Assembly (NCBI RefSeq): GCF_900143525.1
Contig: NZ_FREZ01000018.1
Location: forward strand, 1 to 55,102
DNA from: Ruegeria sp. Alg231-54
Lineage (GTDB): Bacteria; Pseudomonadota; Alphaproteobacteria; Rhodobacterales; Rhodobacteraceae
DNA: 55,102 bases
Reading direction: 5' to 3'
This document shows positions 25,972-33,738 of the stretch, in pieces. A program made the position numbers and the translations under genes. The notes under the pieces are model-generated. The model searched no databases. It was given only the letters and a program-made list of their open reading frames with translations, and was not told the DNA's origin. The first letter of the stretch is position 1. Every line of letters starts with the position of its first letter.

Positions 25972-25990
25972 GCACGACGACACGTCGTGC
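25972..25990 (+). promoter_or_regulatory. Perfect hairpin in the 5' leader of the second barrel gene
   Basis: GCACGACG (25972-25979) and CGTCGTGC (25983-25990) are perfect inverted 8-mers with a 3-base loop. They end 21 bp before the ATG of the barrel gene, immediately before its purine-rich ribosome site (AAGAAAGAAGAAG). It could stabilise the mRNA, affect translation or be a protein site. Confidence 0.5.
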
Positions 25991-26011
25991 CAAGACAAGA
26001 AAGAAGAAGAC

Positions 26012-26551
26012 ATGAGAAATACATCAGTAATGATCGCATCGGTCGTGGCTGTGATGATCGCGCCCAGTATCGCGACGGCAGATGACGATTGGGCCGGGGT
26101 ATACGCAGGCATTCATTTTGGCGCTGCCGACGGTGACCTTTCAAGTGGCTCAGCCAAGTTAAGCGACCATTCAGCCGTCTATGGGTTGCAACTCGGCTAC
26201 AACTATAGCCTGGCAAACAACTGGATTGTCGGAAGTGAACTTAGTTATAGCACCGCTGAATTTTCTGCCTTTGGTCCATCAAAAGACATGGACACGACGC
26301 GCTTGAAACTCAAAGCGGGATACGCCGTGGGCGCAGCCATGATTTATGGTGTTTTGGGCTACTCAAACATTGATCTTGATGGCAAGAACGAAAGCGGTGT
26401 GACTTACGGGCTTGGCGTGGGCTACAAAGCGACAGAGAGTATTATTCTTAATGCTGAACTTCTCCGGGATAGCTTTGATTTTGAGTCATCGGGTGCGGAC
26501 GTAGATGTAGACGTAACCACGCTCCTTCTCGGTGTGTCATATCAATTCTAA
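26012..26551 (+). CDS. Small outer-membrane beta-barrel protein (paralogue of 18404)
   Basis: This 179-residue protein has a signal peptide ending PSIATA and then alternating strands of an 8-stranded barrel (WAGVYAGIHFGAAD, YGLQLGYNYSLANNWIVGSE, MIYGVLGYSNIDLDG). It ends in LLLGVSYQF with a terminal Phe. It is clearly related to the barrel at 18404-18907, with the same 'DTTRLKLKAG' and 'GLGVGYKATESIILNAELLR' blocks. The start has a good AG-rich site and a strong hairpin just upstream. Surface function (adhesion, stability or transport) is unknown. Confidence 0.87.
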   Translation: MRNTSVMIASVVAVMIAPSIATADDDWAGVYAGIHFGAADGDLSSGSAKLSDHSAVYGLQLGYNYSLANNWIVGSELSYSTAEFSAFGPSKDMDTTRLKLKAGYAVGAAMIYGVLGYSNIDLDGKNESGVTYGLGVGYKATESIILNAELLRDSFDFESSGADVDVDVTTLLLGVSYQF

Positions 26552-26588
26552 CCTTGAACCCGCTAGGATCTTCGAGACCAATACCAAT

Positions 26589-27005
26589 TCAGATTGTAGG
26601 CGCCTGCAATGGAGATCGTTTCGTTGCAGGCTTCCTCCTCTGGTCGATATGATCAGGTTCGGCACATTCAGAGGGAAACTCGGAACGAGTGTGTCGGATT
26701 GGCTCTAAGACGCCATCAACGCTAAGTTCCAGCATGTCATTTCGGCGCTCTATTGAGGCGCCCGCAATAAGTTTCACCAGACCCAAATGCGCTGGAAATG
26801 CATACTCTCGAAAGCAACTGACAGCTGTTGTTCTATACACTTCGGCACGCAGTCTCGTAATGCGCATTACTTGGCCGTAGTCAGGAGCAACCCAGGTTCC
26901 CAACATTTCCTTGGAAGGCATATTGATGAACCAGGACGCTGCAACAGAAATAGCCCCTGCAACCAACAATGAGGCAAGTATGCGAGACATGAGCTTTTTC
27001 ATCAA
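26589..27005 (-). CDS. Membrane-anchored or exported hypothetical protein
   Basis: This 138-residue protein has an N-terminal hydrophobic helix (ILASLLVAGAISVAASWFI) and a compact domain (LGTWVAPDYGQVMRITRLRA, AVSCFREYAFPAHLGLVKLI). The N-terminal part reminds me weakly of the beta-domain that precedes some S41-type peptidases, but no peptidase follows. The C-terminus (DQRRKPATKRSPLQAPTI) is basic and unstructured and may mark a truncation. Start at ATG 27005 or the next ATG. No assigned function. Confidence 0.55.
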   Translation of the reverse strand: MMKKLMSRILASLLVAGAISVAASWFINMPSKEMLGTWVAPDYGQVMRITRLRAEVYRTTAVSCFREYAFPAHLGLVKLIAGASIERRNDMLELSVDGVLEPIRHTRSEFPSECAEPDHIDQRRKPATKRSPLQAPTI

Positions 27006-27082
27006 ATGACAGGCTTAATGGTTTTCATGCCGACCCGGCGAACTCGGGGGGGTCGATATTCAAATGCAGCGCCACAAACGCG

Positions 27083-27352
27083 CTATCGATTGCGTGGATG
27101 CTGCTTGGCGGTTCGCTCGTTTCCCCTCCGGTAGTTTCCTGTCAAGCGAGCCATTTCCTGTTGCTGACCCTCGAAGTTCAGGTTGCTCATGTCCTCAAGA
27201 AACCACTCAGCCTTTTCTTTCCGGAGCGTCGCCGCCCGCTTGCCATTGTGAGTTATGGAGACGTCGCCGTTCTTGGATTGATTGAACGAAAATCCGAGGT
27301 CTGCTGAATTCATCTGGGTATTACCTGGTCTGCGTTTTATCACTGGAGCCAT
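27083..27352 (-). CDS. Small conserved hypothetical protein downstream of DUF1992 gene
   Basis: This 89-residue soluble protein shows a recognisable pattern: a short beta-rich N-part (DLGFSFNQSKNGDVSITHNG) with repeated strands, then RAATLRKEKAEWFLEDM and the ending MARLTGNYRRGNERTAKQ. I have seen similar 'ATGNxKRGNE' endings in small proteins of proteobacteria, but no function is known. It lies 62 bp after the DUF1992 gene on the same strand and is probably in the same MarR-linked transcript. ATG 27352 or the ATG 13 codons on could be the start. Confidence 0.6.
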   Translation of the reverse strand: MAPVIKRRPGNTQMNSADLGFSFNQSKNGDVSITHNGKRAATLRKEKAEWFLEDMSNLNFEGQQQEMARLTGNYRRGNERTAKQHPRNR

Positions 27353-27414
27353 ACGGGCTTTGTCTGACAGTCACATATTATTTTTTGGTCCAATACGATC
27401 TAGGTTCCCGCCGG

Positions 27415-27735
27415 TTACGTCGTTTTGTAGAATTTTTGACGGGCTTCTTGTTCGATGGAGAGGCGCAATTGCAAGTCTGCCAATTTACGCATTTCTTTTT
27501 TCCTTGCAGTAAGATCCGTGGTTTCTCGAATTACTTTCCGTTGCTCCTCCACCGCTTTCTTCAAAACGATTTCGTTTGGCAATACACCCGCTTCCGCCAT
27601 GATCCCGAAACCAGCTGAAACGATGTTTCCGGCGTCGCGCTGTGGCAAAGGCTTCCCCTCACCCTTAAGGTTTTCCAACTGCCCTCCGGCTTGTGCTTTG
27701 TGGATCTGGTTCTCGATCAGTGTTCGCCACTTCAT
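27415..27735 (-). CDS. DUF1992 (DnaJ-homologue subfamily C member 28-like) protein
   Basis: This 106-residue protein carries the DUF1992 signature: IENQIHKAQAGGQLENLKGE followed by GKPLPQRD near the N-terminus, then NEIVLKKAVEEQRKVIRETT and a helical Lys/Glu-rich C-terminal part. Family function is unknown, and it occurs without a J-domain in bacteria. The start ATG 27735 has AAGGAGG-like bases upstream. A perfect palindrome identical to the marR operator lies 57 bp before it, so MarR control is likely. Confidence 0.85.
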   Translation of the reverse strand: MKWRTLIENQIHKAQAGGQLENLKGEGKPLPQRDAGNIVSAGFGIMAEAGVLPNEIVLKKAVEEQRKVIRETTDLTARKKEMRKLADLQLRLSIEQEARQKFYKTT

Positions 27736-27791
27736 GGAGCTTCCTCCAAAGAATGTCTTATACTCGGCATATATGGATGGAATTGCTATAT

Positions 27792-27806
27792 GTCAACTGA
27801 GTTGAC
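27792..27806. promoter_or_regulatory. Second copy of the predicted MarR operator
   Basis: GTCAACTGAGTTGAC, identical over all 15 bp to the operator at 25045-25059, sits 57 bp upstream of the DUF1992 start codon. A chance repeat of a perfect 15-mer palindrome within 3 kb is very unlikely, so this is inferred to bind the MarR protein encoded at 24541-25020. Confidence 0.78.
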
Positions 27807-27931
27807 GGATTGTATATCAAACCTCCCCGCTTCAAGAATGGATATTGCCGTAACCGCTAGGTGAGCGCGCCCCAACCCGCGCGCTCACTTCGCTTGGTAT
27901 TGCCTGTCACCACGGAGTTAAGAGCGATGTA

Positions 27932-29038
27932 TTACTCTGCGGCAACCGCTTCCTCTGCTAGTGCCGGGTAATCGGTGTACCCTTTTTCATTGCCGCCGTA
28001 GAGGGTAGTTGGATCGAGTTCATTCAGAGCGGCGCCTTTCTCCAACCGGTTGACAAGATCAGGGTTGGAAATAAACGGCCGGCCAAAGGCCACCAGATCG
28101 ACGGCTCCGGTTTCAACCGCTTCAACCGCCATTTCTCGGTCATAAGCGTTGTTGCCCATTTTCGCACCGTCAAACAATTCATAGAGCGCCTTCAGATCGC
28201 CACCTTCCGGAATATCGCGCGGGCCGCCGGTCTGTCCTTCTACGAGATGGAGATAGGCCAACCCATAGCTATTCAGCAATTTGATCGCATGTGAGAATGT
28301 CGCCTGTGGGTCGCTGTCGGAAATGTTGTTGGCGTCCGAGAACGGGCTGAGGCGGACACCAACGCGTTCAGCGCCCCACACGTCGACAACTGCGTCCATG
28401 ACCTCTTTCAGGAACCGCGCTCTATTCTCGACAGGACCGCCGTATTCGTCTTCACGCTTGTTGGATCCGTCCCTAAGGAATTGATCGATCAGATATCCAT
28501 TGGCTGCATGGACCTCGACACCGTCAAATCCGGCTCTCTTGGCGTTTTCTGCGGCCTGCCGGTAGTCGGCGACAAGGCCTGCAATTTCTTCAATACCCAG
28601 AGCCCGCGGCTCAGATGTTTCAACAAACTGCTCACCATCAAAGGTTTTGGCCTTAGCGCCAATTGCGGATGGCGCAACAGGGGCGCCACCATCCTGCTGC
28701 AAGCTGTAATGCGAAATCCGGCCCACATGCCAAAGCTGGATCACAATCTTGCCGCCCTCAGCATGGACTGCCTCACTCACTTTTTTCCAGCCGTCGATCT
28801 GTGCTTCGGAATATATGCCGGGCGTCCAGGCATAGCCTTTGCCTTGGGGCGAGATTTGCGAAGCTTCCGTGATGATCAGACCAGCACCCGCCCGCTGCGC
28901 GTAGTACTGGGCCTGCAATTCATGGACGCTGTCATCCTCGGCTCTTGCCCGGTTGCGGGTCAGTGGCGCCATGACAACGCGGTTTTTCAGCTCGATTGCA
29001 CCAGCCTTGATGCCGGAGAACAGTTTTTCATCAGCCAT
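27932..29038 (-). CDS. nemA: Old yellow enzyme family alkene/N-ethylmaleimide reductase
   Basis: This is an FMN-dependent NADPH:enone reductase acting on electrophilic alkenes, nitro compounds or nitrate esters (368 residues). Family signatures in order: ELKNRVVMAPLTRNRA, GLIITEASQISPQGKGY, IVIQLWHVGRISH, FDGVEVHAANGYLIDQFLRD, DEYGGPVENRARFL, RLSPF and the late VDLVAFGRPFISNPDLV. The His-Ala-Asn trio (HAAN) that binds substrate is present. ATG 29038 is followed upstream by a strong palindrome, and the TetR-family gene lies just beyond, as in nemR-nemA pairs. Confidence 0.9.
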   Translation of the reverse strand: MADEKLFSGIKAGAIELKNRVVMAPLTRNRARAEDDSVHELQAQYYAQRAGAGLIITEASQISPQGKGYAWTPGIYSEAQIDGWKKVSEAVHAEGGKIVIQLWHVGRISHYSLQQDGGAPVAPSAIGAKAKTFDGEQFVETSEPRALGIEEIAGLVADYRQAAENAKRAGFDGVEVHAANGYLIDQFLRDGSNKREDEYGGPVENRARFLKEVMDAVVDVWGAERVGVRLSPFSDANNISDSDPQATFSHAIKLLNSYGLAYLHLVEGQTGGPRDIPEGGDLKALYELFDGAKMGNNAYDREMAVEAVETGAVDLVAFGRPFISNPDLVNRLEKGAALNELDPTTLYGGNEKGYTDYPALAEEAVAAE

Positions 29039-29076
29039 TGCTGCTTCCTTCTTTGGTCTACTTCGTTCAGATAAAT

Positions 29077-29094
29077 TTGGACTATTTAGTCCAA
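29077..29094. promoter_or_regulatory. Predicted NemR-like operator upstream of nemA
   Basis: TTGGACTATTTAGTCCAA is a perfect 8+2+8 palindrome between the end of the tetR gene and the nemA start (38 bp before its ATG). Such TAGTCCAA-type boxes are bound by TetR regulators of alkene reductases. Binding by the adjacent TetR protein is inferred. Confidence 0.75.
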
Positions 29095-29160
29095 TATTAG
29101 GGTCACTGTCTCTTGTTTGAATTTGTGTTAGGTTTCATTTCCTTATGGTGGCGGGAGGCC

Positions 29161-29757
29161 TTAGGGCGAAATCACCAACCGGGCTTGTTTCAGGGTTTGC
29201 GATATCTGCTCAGCGGGAACGCCCGCCTTGCGCAATGCCAACGTGCCGATTGCAAGGGAGGCATAAGCGCGCGCTTTGTCGAGAGCCAGACCCGGATCAG
29301 AAGGCTCAAGCGCTCCCGCAATAATTTCGTCAATACTCTCCAAATGGCGTCGCCCGAGACCCGCCACTTCATCATCCTGCGGGGCAAGTTCCGTCAGGCA
29401 GTTGATGAGCATGCAGCCGTCACGCCCGCCTTGCGGGTTCGCCAAAGCTTCCATTATCGCACCAACGGGGTCATTTCCGCCCGCATCTGCAACGTCACGC
29501 AGATTTTTTAAACCACGCCTTGAATAGTGCCTGAGAGCTTTGTGAAACAAAGCCTGCTTGTTGCCGAACGTTCCATAGAAGCTGGACCGGCTCAAACCCA
29601 TGGCCTTGGTCAGATCATCCACAGAAGCGGTCTCGTAGCCCTTGTGCCAAAAAACGCACAAGGCTTTTTCCAAAGCCTCAGCTTCGTCAAAGGCGCGAGG
29701 CCTACCCGGGCCTGCGGGTGATTTGATGTCGCCAAATGCGTGAGTTTCTTTGCTCAT
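29161..29757 (-). CDS. TetR-family regulator adjacent to nemA (NemR/ComR-like)
   Basis: This 198-residue repressor from ATG 29757 shows GRPRAFDEAEALEKALCVFW, then the helix-turn-helix TASVDDLTKAMGLSRSSFYG and TFGNKQALFHKALRHY. The C-terminal domain has a CMLINCLTELAPQD segment containing two cysteines, consistent with a thiol-sensing NemR-like regulator. Frames upstream of 29757 are open, but the family start supports MSKETHAFG. It reads toward nemA with 122 bp between them, and the palindrome in that gap is the likely operator. Confidence 0.88.
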   Translation of the reverse strand: MSKETHAFGDIKSPAGPGRPRAFDEAEALEKALCVFWHKGYETASVDDLTKAMGLSRSSFYGTFGNKQALFHKALRHYSRRGLKNLRDVADAGGNDPVGAIMEALANPQGGRDGCMLINCLTELAPQDDEVAGLGRRHLESIDEIIAGALEPSDPGLALDKARAYASLAIGTLALRKAGVPAEQISQTLKQARLVISP

Positions 29758-30327
29758 GAGCAGGATGTGGAATGGTCGGTCCAGAAATTCAAGGTGGCGG
29801 TAAAGAATTTTTGGAATGGTCAGTCCGTATTGTGACCAGAGAAAGGAATTTAGGTCGGTAGAAATACAAAACCTTCCCGTCGCGCTTGGCGTCACGCCAG
29901 TCTTAGGATCAGGACCTTTTGTCTTTTTGCGGGAGTGTCAGACGAAGAGGATCGAGATCGTAGAAAAGAGAGGCCATCCTCAGCACTAGTTTCCTACACT
30001 GGACAGATTGACTTGTGGCTTTGTCCAATGCGTTGATGTTGATCACTCACAAACCAGAGATTGGTTCGGTAGATCCATGGCCAATGCCCTCAGCTTGTGA
30101 GGATTACTACTCCAATGAGTAACAAAGCCACGAATTCAGAACTGGTTTTACGAGCATCAGTACGGCGGGCCATTGTAAGCAAACCAACAATAATTTCAGC
30201 GCGCTAGGTTAAAAAAGCGAGGTTAGCTGATGTTAAGTTTGCCCAATGTGAACTTCTTAACTTTGGCTAGAACGATTTTTTGGCAGTATCGTTTCATGAG
30301 TTGTTAGTGAGTTCAGTGAGTAAATAG
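29758..30327. other. Intergenic region upstream of the tetR gene
   Basis: About 570 bp without a supported gene. Near the tetR start two copies of GGAATGGTCRGTCC occur (29769-29782 and 29813-29826, 44 bp apart), possibly a regulator site. The rest shows no recognisable element. Confidence 0.45.
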
Positions 30328-30747
30328 ATGTATTTGCATAATTTCGAGGGGCATTGTTGCGCGGTCAATGACATCCGGATGGATGATTTTGCGCGTGAGT
30401 ATCCGTTGCTGGACGATGCCGGCGTGCACGCACAATGGCAGAAGGGCTCTTGGCAGATCACGCGGATAGCCGACATCTGGACACGAACCGGGAAGGTACT
30501 TTCTTTGCCTTACAAAGGAGCCAACGCCTATCCATCTTTCCAGTTTGCTCAGGATGGAACCCCGCTTCCTTTGATGGAAAAAGTGTTGAAAGCTCTGCCA
30601 CGTGAAATGACCCCGTGGCAATGCGCGTTCTGGTTAACCTCACCCAAACTGGAACTCGGAGGGGAAAGCCCGGCAAATCGCATTCAGACCGGCGATGATT
30701 GCATAGTCGGTATCGCAGGCGATGCTGGTGGTCTGATGGCAGCTTAG
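30328..30747 (+). CDS. MbcA/ParS/Xre-like antitoxin-domain protein, apparently orphan
   Basis: This 139-residue protein has an N-terminal part with a helix-turn-helix-like segment (GVHAQWQKGSWQITRIADIW). The C-terminal domain (YPSFQFAQDGTPLPLMEKVL, MTPWQCAFWLTSPKLELGGE, SPANRI) matches the pattern of the Xre/MbcA/ParS toxin-binding antitoxin domain. In that family the C-terminal domain binds a RES-type ADP-ribosylating toxin encoded next door. No RES-like gene is present on either side. The start ATG 30328 has only a weak purine stretch. It is either an orphan regulator or the survivor of a lost pair. Confidence 0.6.
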   Translation: MYLHNFEGHCCAVNDIRMDDFAREYPLLDDAGVHAQWQKGSWQITRIADIWTRTGKVLSLPYKGANAYPSFQFAQDGTPLPLMEKVLKALPREMTPWQCAFWLTSPKLELGGESPANRIQTGDDCIVGIAGDAGGLMAA

Positions 30748-31076
30748 TGTTAGCTTTTGGTCAGTCATACGTCGTACAGCTTCTGGCAAATTCATGTCTC
30801 CCCTGCTTTTTCTGCCTCCGGCAAGAATAGCGAGATCAGGGCACTTAAATGTCCATTCTCTTCTGAGAATTCAGAGACAATACCAAGCAGCCCATCCATA
30901 AATACGAATGGCCAAGAGCGTACTGAAATACGGGTACTAACTAGGTCTTCGAATATCGATACCCGTTGGAGAAAATCCCACCAACAAGTGCAACTGCTCT
31001 GCAAATCTGTTATCTGCCGCTACGCGTAGCGGAAACTCAACAAACTCGGTTTCTGCATATTTCTGTCAAACAGACT
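30748..31076. other. Intergenic region, possible small minus-strand frame
   Basis: About 330 bp. A 70-codon minus-strand frame (30792-31004) encodes a fairly protein-like sequence (FVFMDGLLGIVSEFSEENGH), but lacks a ribosome site and known relatives, so it is not called as a gene. Confidence 0.35.
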
Positions 31077-31847
31077 TCACCGCTCAAATACAGCCATCAT
31101 CTGCCTGCGCAATCGCGCCAGATCCTCATCCACACTAGCGGTAGGATCGCACGTAAATGTTGGCAAAGCCTCCACACGGATCGTCCCGCTGCGCGGTAAA
31201 TGTTTGCCGCGTGGAAGTAGACTATCGCTGTCGTGGATGACAATAGGGGTGATCGTGCGGCCGGTTTCTCGGGCGACTAATACAGCACCCGCTTTAAAAT
31301 CCCCGAGCGATTCTGTTTTGGACCGGGTGCCTTCTGGGAATAGCACAATGGAACAACGGGCAGGCATTTCCCTGACAGCCTTTGTCAGCGTATCCATGGC
31401 CGTTGAACCGGAATCCCGGTTGATAGGGACGAGACCCGCTCCATCAAAACCAGTACGCAGGAGTTTGCTGTTCCAGAACTCTGATTTCGCCGCGAAAGTG
31501 AACCATTTGGTGTCGGGCACCACATGCATGAGACTGAAGCCATCGAGATGGCTACGGTGGTTAACCACGATGATGCTGTTGGTGTCGGCGGCGAGGGCAT
31601 TCTTTTCCTCAGGACGCATCTCGACGCGGATGCTGAGGAGCCACAGCAGGCGGGAACATGACCGTTTCACCAGGCGCCAATACCAACCCCGAAACCCTCT
31701 GCGCCGAACGCAAAGAAGAGGGGCAAAGGCCACGAAGAGGAAATAAAACAGGCCGACAAGAACCAGTATAGCGCGCTTGATAAGGCGTATTGGCAATGGG
31801 TCAATGGCGCGAGTAGCGCGGTCTTGACCGTCAGGTGAAAAGGGCAT
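31077..31847 (-). CDS. 1-acylglycerol-3-phosphate O-acyltransferase-like (PlsC family)
   Basis: This is a membrane-associated acyltransferase that transfers a fatty acyl chain to a lysophospholipid-type acceptor. From ATG 31847 (AGAGGA 4-9 bp upstream) it has 256 residues. A hydrophobic helix pair (LIKRAILVLVGLFYFLFVAF) is followed by the catalytic motif NHRSHLDG, then FDGAGLVPINRDSGS, FPEGTRSKTES and PIVIHDSDSLLPRG. Motifs I to III of the family are intact. A longer frame starting at 31955 lacks support. It is transcribed alone. Substrate specificity cannot be read from the sequence. Confidence 0.87.
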   Translation of the reverse strand: MPFSPDGQDRATRAIDPLPIRLIKRAILVLVGLFYFLFVAFAPLLCVRRRGFRGWYWRLVKRSCSRLLWLLSIRVEMRPEEKNALAADTNSIIVVNHRSHLDGFSLMHVVPDTKWFTFAAKSEFWNSKLLRTGFDGAGLVPINRDSGSTAMDTLTKAVREMPARCSIVLFPEGTRSKTESLGDFKAGAVLVARETGRTITPIVIHDSDSLLPRGKHLPRSGTIRVEALPTFTCDPTASVDEDLARLRRQMMAVFER

Positions 31848-32097
31848 TACGTCCTCTGATAGGGCCTGTGGCAGGTGCGTAAGCCATGAATAAATGCCAC
31901 CGGAGGTCCTCCGGCAGCGCTTTGACATGCGCCACTTGCGAAGGAAGACAGCCACCGCACACCTCTCTATCTGTCGAAGTCAGTACCAGATCAATGAGAA
32001 AAGACGACGTAGCGGAATGTATCTTGGTGCTTCAGTCTGACTTGAGTAACAACTGACCGGCCTTGGCATAGAATATCGGTAAGAGCCCAAAGTTACA

Positions 32098-32334
32098 TCA
32101 TCGGTCGAGAGCATCCGCAATTAGTTTGGCAAAGGTTCGGAGCTCGTTGTTCCCCGGATTCGGGATTGGTTTGAAGGTGATTACTTCTTGCTCGATGTAG
32201 CTTCGCGAGGTGACATCGTACTTTTCGAGAAGCGGTATCAGATGCGCATGAGCATGGGCGACATCACCACCCGAGAATTGAAATGCCACACGCTTCCTAG
32301 ACCCGAAACCAGCACCATACCGGAAGCCAAGCAT
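32098..32334 (-). pseudogene. HIT-family protein fragment
   Basis: The 78-codon frame contains FSGGDVAHAHAHLIPLLEKY, the histidine triad (HxHxH) with its usual context, followed by a C-terminal helix (ELRTFAKLIADALDR). A complete HIT-domain protein has at least 110 residues, with two strands and a helix before this point. Here the frame before the first ATG does not hold them, so the N-terminal half is missing. It is probably a remnant left by deletion. Confidence 0.6.
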
Positions 32335-32376
32335 TTCATCTGACGCACTACTTTGGCAGCTGGTTGGAAGGAGGTA

Positions 32377-33147
32377 TCAATTGCACTGATCATACCTGTA
32401 GTCCCCGTATTCCAGCCAGTTTGCCGAGCCTTCGCTAAAAATCAGAAACTCGGACCTGTCCTCCCCAAGGAGGGCGACGACAAATCCGGCGGGCGGCTCA
32501 GAGTTTCCGAAATAGCTGTAGGCTGTCATGGCTCTGATCGGCTCGCCGTTAACCGTTACTCGCGCGTCCCACTCTCCGTCCGGGTTGTCCAAAATTACGG
32601 GTTCGATTACGCGTTTTATCGCTCCGCCACCACAATAGACGATGCCTTCGGGTGCTTCGTAGGAGGTCCCCTGGCTAGCATCTGAATCGCACGCGGAACG
32701 AAGGGACCGAATTGCCGCGCCGGAACCTTGTAAGTCAAAGCTTCCATAGCTGACGTCTTGTTCAATCATCGACAGATTGACCGACGCATTGGCCGCAAGC
32801 TGGTCCAGCACAAAACTATAGTCCTGCTGACTATTGAAGCTGACCTCGACCGGATAATTGTCGACGATCTGCAAAGCAGCGTTTTCTGCGCTAACCTGAA
32901 ATGCCCCAACTTCGGTGGTGCCGTTCTTAAAAAAAAGAATGGAGAGCCCTTGCTTGTCCACAATGTCCTGGCTGTCCTCGAATCCAGCCGGAGCAAAGCG
33001 AATACGGTCACACTGAAGTTCCAGCGTCATGTTTCCTGTCTGAATAAACGCATTGGGGTTGGGCCCGGAGCTGAACGACCACTCCGCTGATGCTGTGGTC
33101 GCCACTGCCATCAGTAGCATTCCAATGGAAATGGGTTTACAGCTCAT
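32377..33147 (-). CDS. Exported periplasmic protein, unknown function
   Basis: This 256-residue protein has a signal peptide (MSCKPISIGMLLMAVATTASA) and a mature part rich in beta-strand sequence (NMTLELQCDRIRFAPAGFED, SYSFVLDQLAANAS). Only a few cysteines are present (LQCDRI, SACDSD, YCGGG, DQCN), possibly two disulphides. ATG 33147 has GGAGAG 7 bp upstream and is preferred to the ATG at 33162. It lies 75 bp downstream of the DUF805 gene on the same strand. I do not recognise the family. Confidence 0.7.
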   Translation of the reverse strand: MSCKPISIGMLLMAVATTASAEWSFSSGPNPNAFIQTGNMTLELQCDRIRFAPAGFEDSQDIVDKQGLSILFFKNGTTEVGAFQVSAENAALQIVDNYPVEVSFNSQQDYSFVLDQLAANASVNLSMIEQDVSYGSFDLQGSGAAIRSLRSACDSDASQGTSYEAPEGIVYCGGGAIKRVIEPVILDNPDGEWDARVTVNGEPIRAMTAYSYFGNSEPPAGFVVALLGEDRSEFLIFSEGSANWLEYGDYRYDQCN

Positions 33148-33222
33148 TTTTTTTCTCTCCATTGAGTTACGGTTCGCACTGTCGTTCAGCAGAGCTTCCA
33201 GCCAATTGCCCGGACAGCCAGA

Positions 33223-33738
33223 TCAGGAAACAGGTTCGCCGAATTCGTTTGCGCCTTCTTGGGAAGGTCGTGTCAGCCACCAGATCATCAGGATAGACAG
33301 AACCAATTGAAGAATTGAGACAACAACAATACCGGTCACGCCCAAGACTGCCGCGGGTCCTCGTAATGCATCGGGGTTTTCGGTCCCTTGCTCCAATACC
33401 GAGAAGAACGCCACCCCACCCAGCATAACAAAAAGCGTTGTAATGCTGAGCGCCATCGGCAGCAGCAAGTACCAGCCAGGTCGTCCTGTATCATGCAGCC
33501 TCCGCCAACCGGCGGCCAGCATCGGTATGAGAACAGCCAGCTGGAAAACAGAGGACAGGACCCGAGATCCCTGGCCTGTTTCGGGGTTGGTCCCGAATAG
33601 GATCATATCCAGCACAGCTAAGGCAGCACTCACGAGAACCACAAACAAGAAGAACCACCAGTATTCTGAGCGTATAGCCCGACCGGAGAACTGGAAGTAT
33701 TTCGAGAAACACGTTTTAACGGCTTCACCAAATCCCAT
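33223..33738 (-). CDS. DUF805 family membrane protein
   Basis: This 171-residue inner-membrane protein has the DUF805 pattern: an N-terminal KYFQFSGRAIRSEYWWFFLF (the conserved 'F-x-GRA-R-EYW' motif), followed by membrane helices (ALAVLDMILFG, LAVLIPMLAAGWRRLHDTGR, LLLPMALSITTLFVML, ILQLVLSILMIWWL). The conserved RRLHDTGR loop is present. Family function is unknown. It is the first gene of a two-gene minus-strand unit with the exported protein. Confidence 0.87.
   Translation of the reverse strand: MGFGEAVKTCFSKYFQFSGRAIRSEYWWFFLFVVLVSAALAVLDMILFGTNPETGQGSRVLSSVFQLAVLIPMLAAGWRRLHDTGRPGWYLLLPMALSITTLFVMLGGVAFFSVLEQGTENPDALRGPAAVLGVTGIVVVSILQLVLSILMIWWLTRPSQEGANEFGEPVS

Noticed and set aside
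29161..29895. Longer TetR protein starting at 29895
   Set aside because: The first 46 residues are not TetR-like and overlap the direct repeats; the family start fits ATG 29757.
30792..31004. 70-codon minus-strand frame
   Set aside because: Sequence is fairly protein-like, but without ribosome site, relatives or context it cannot be supported.
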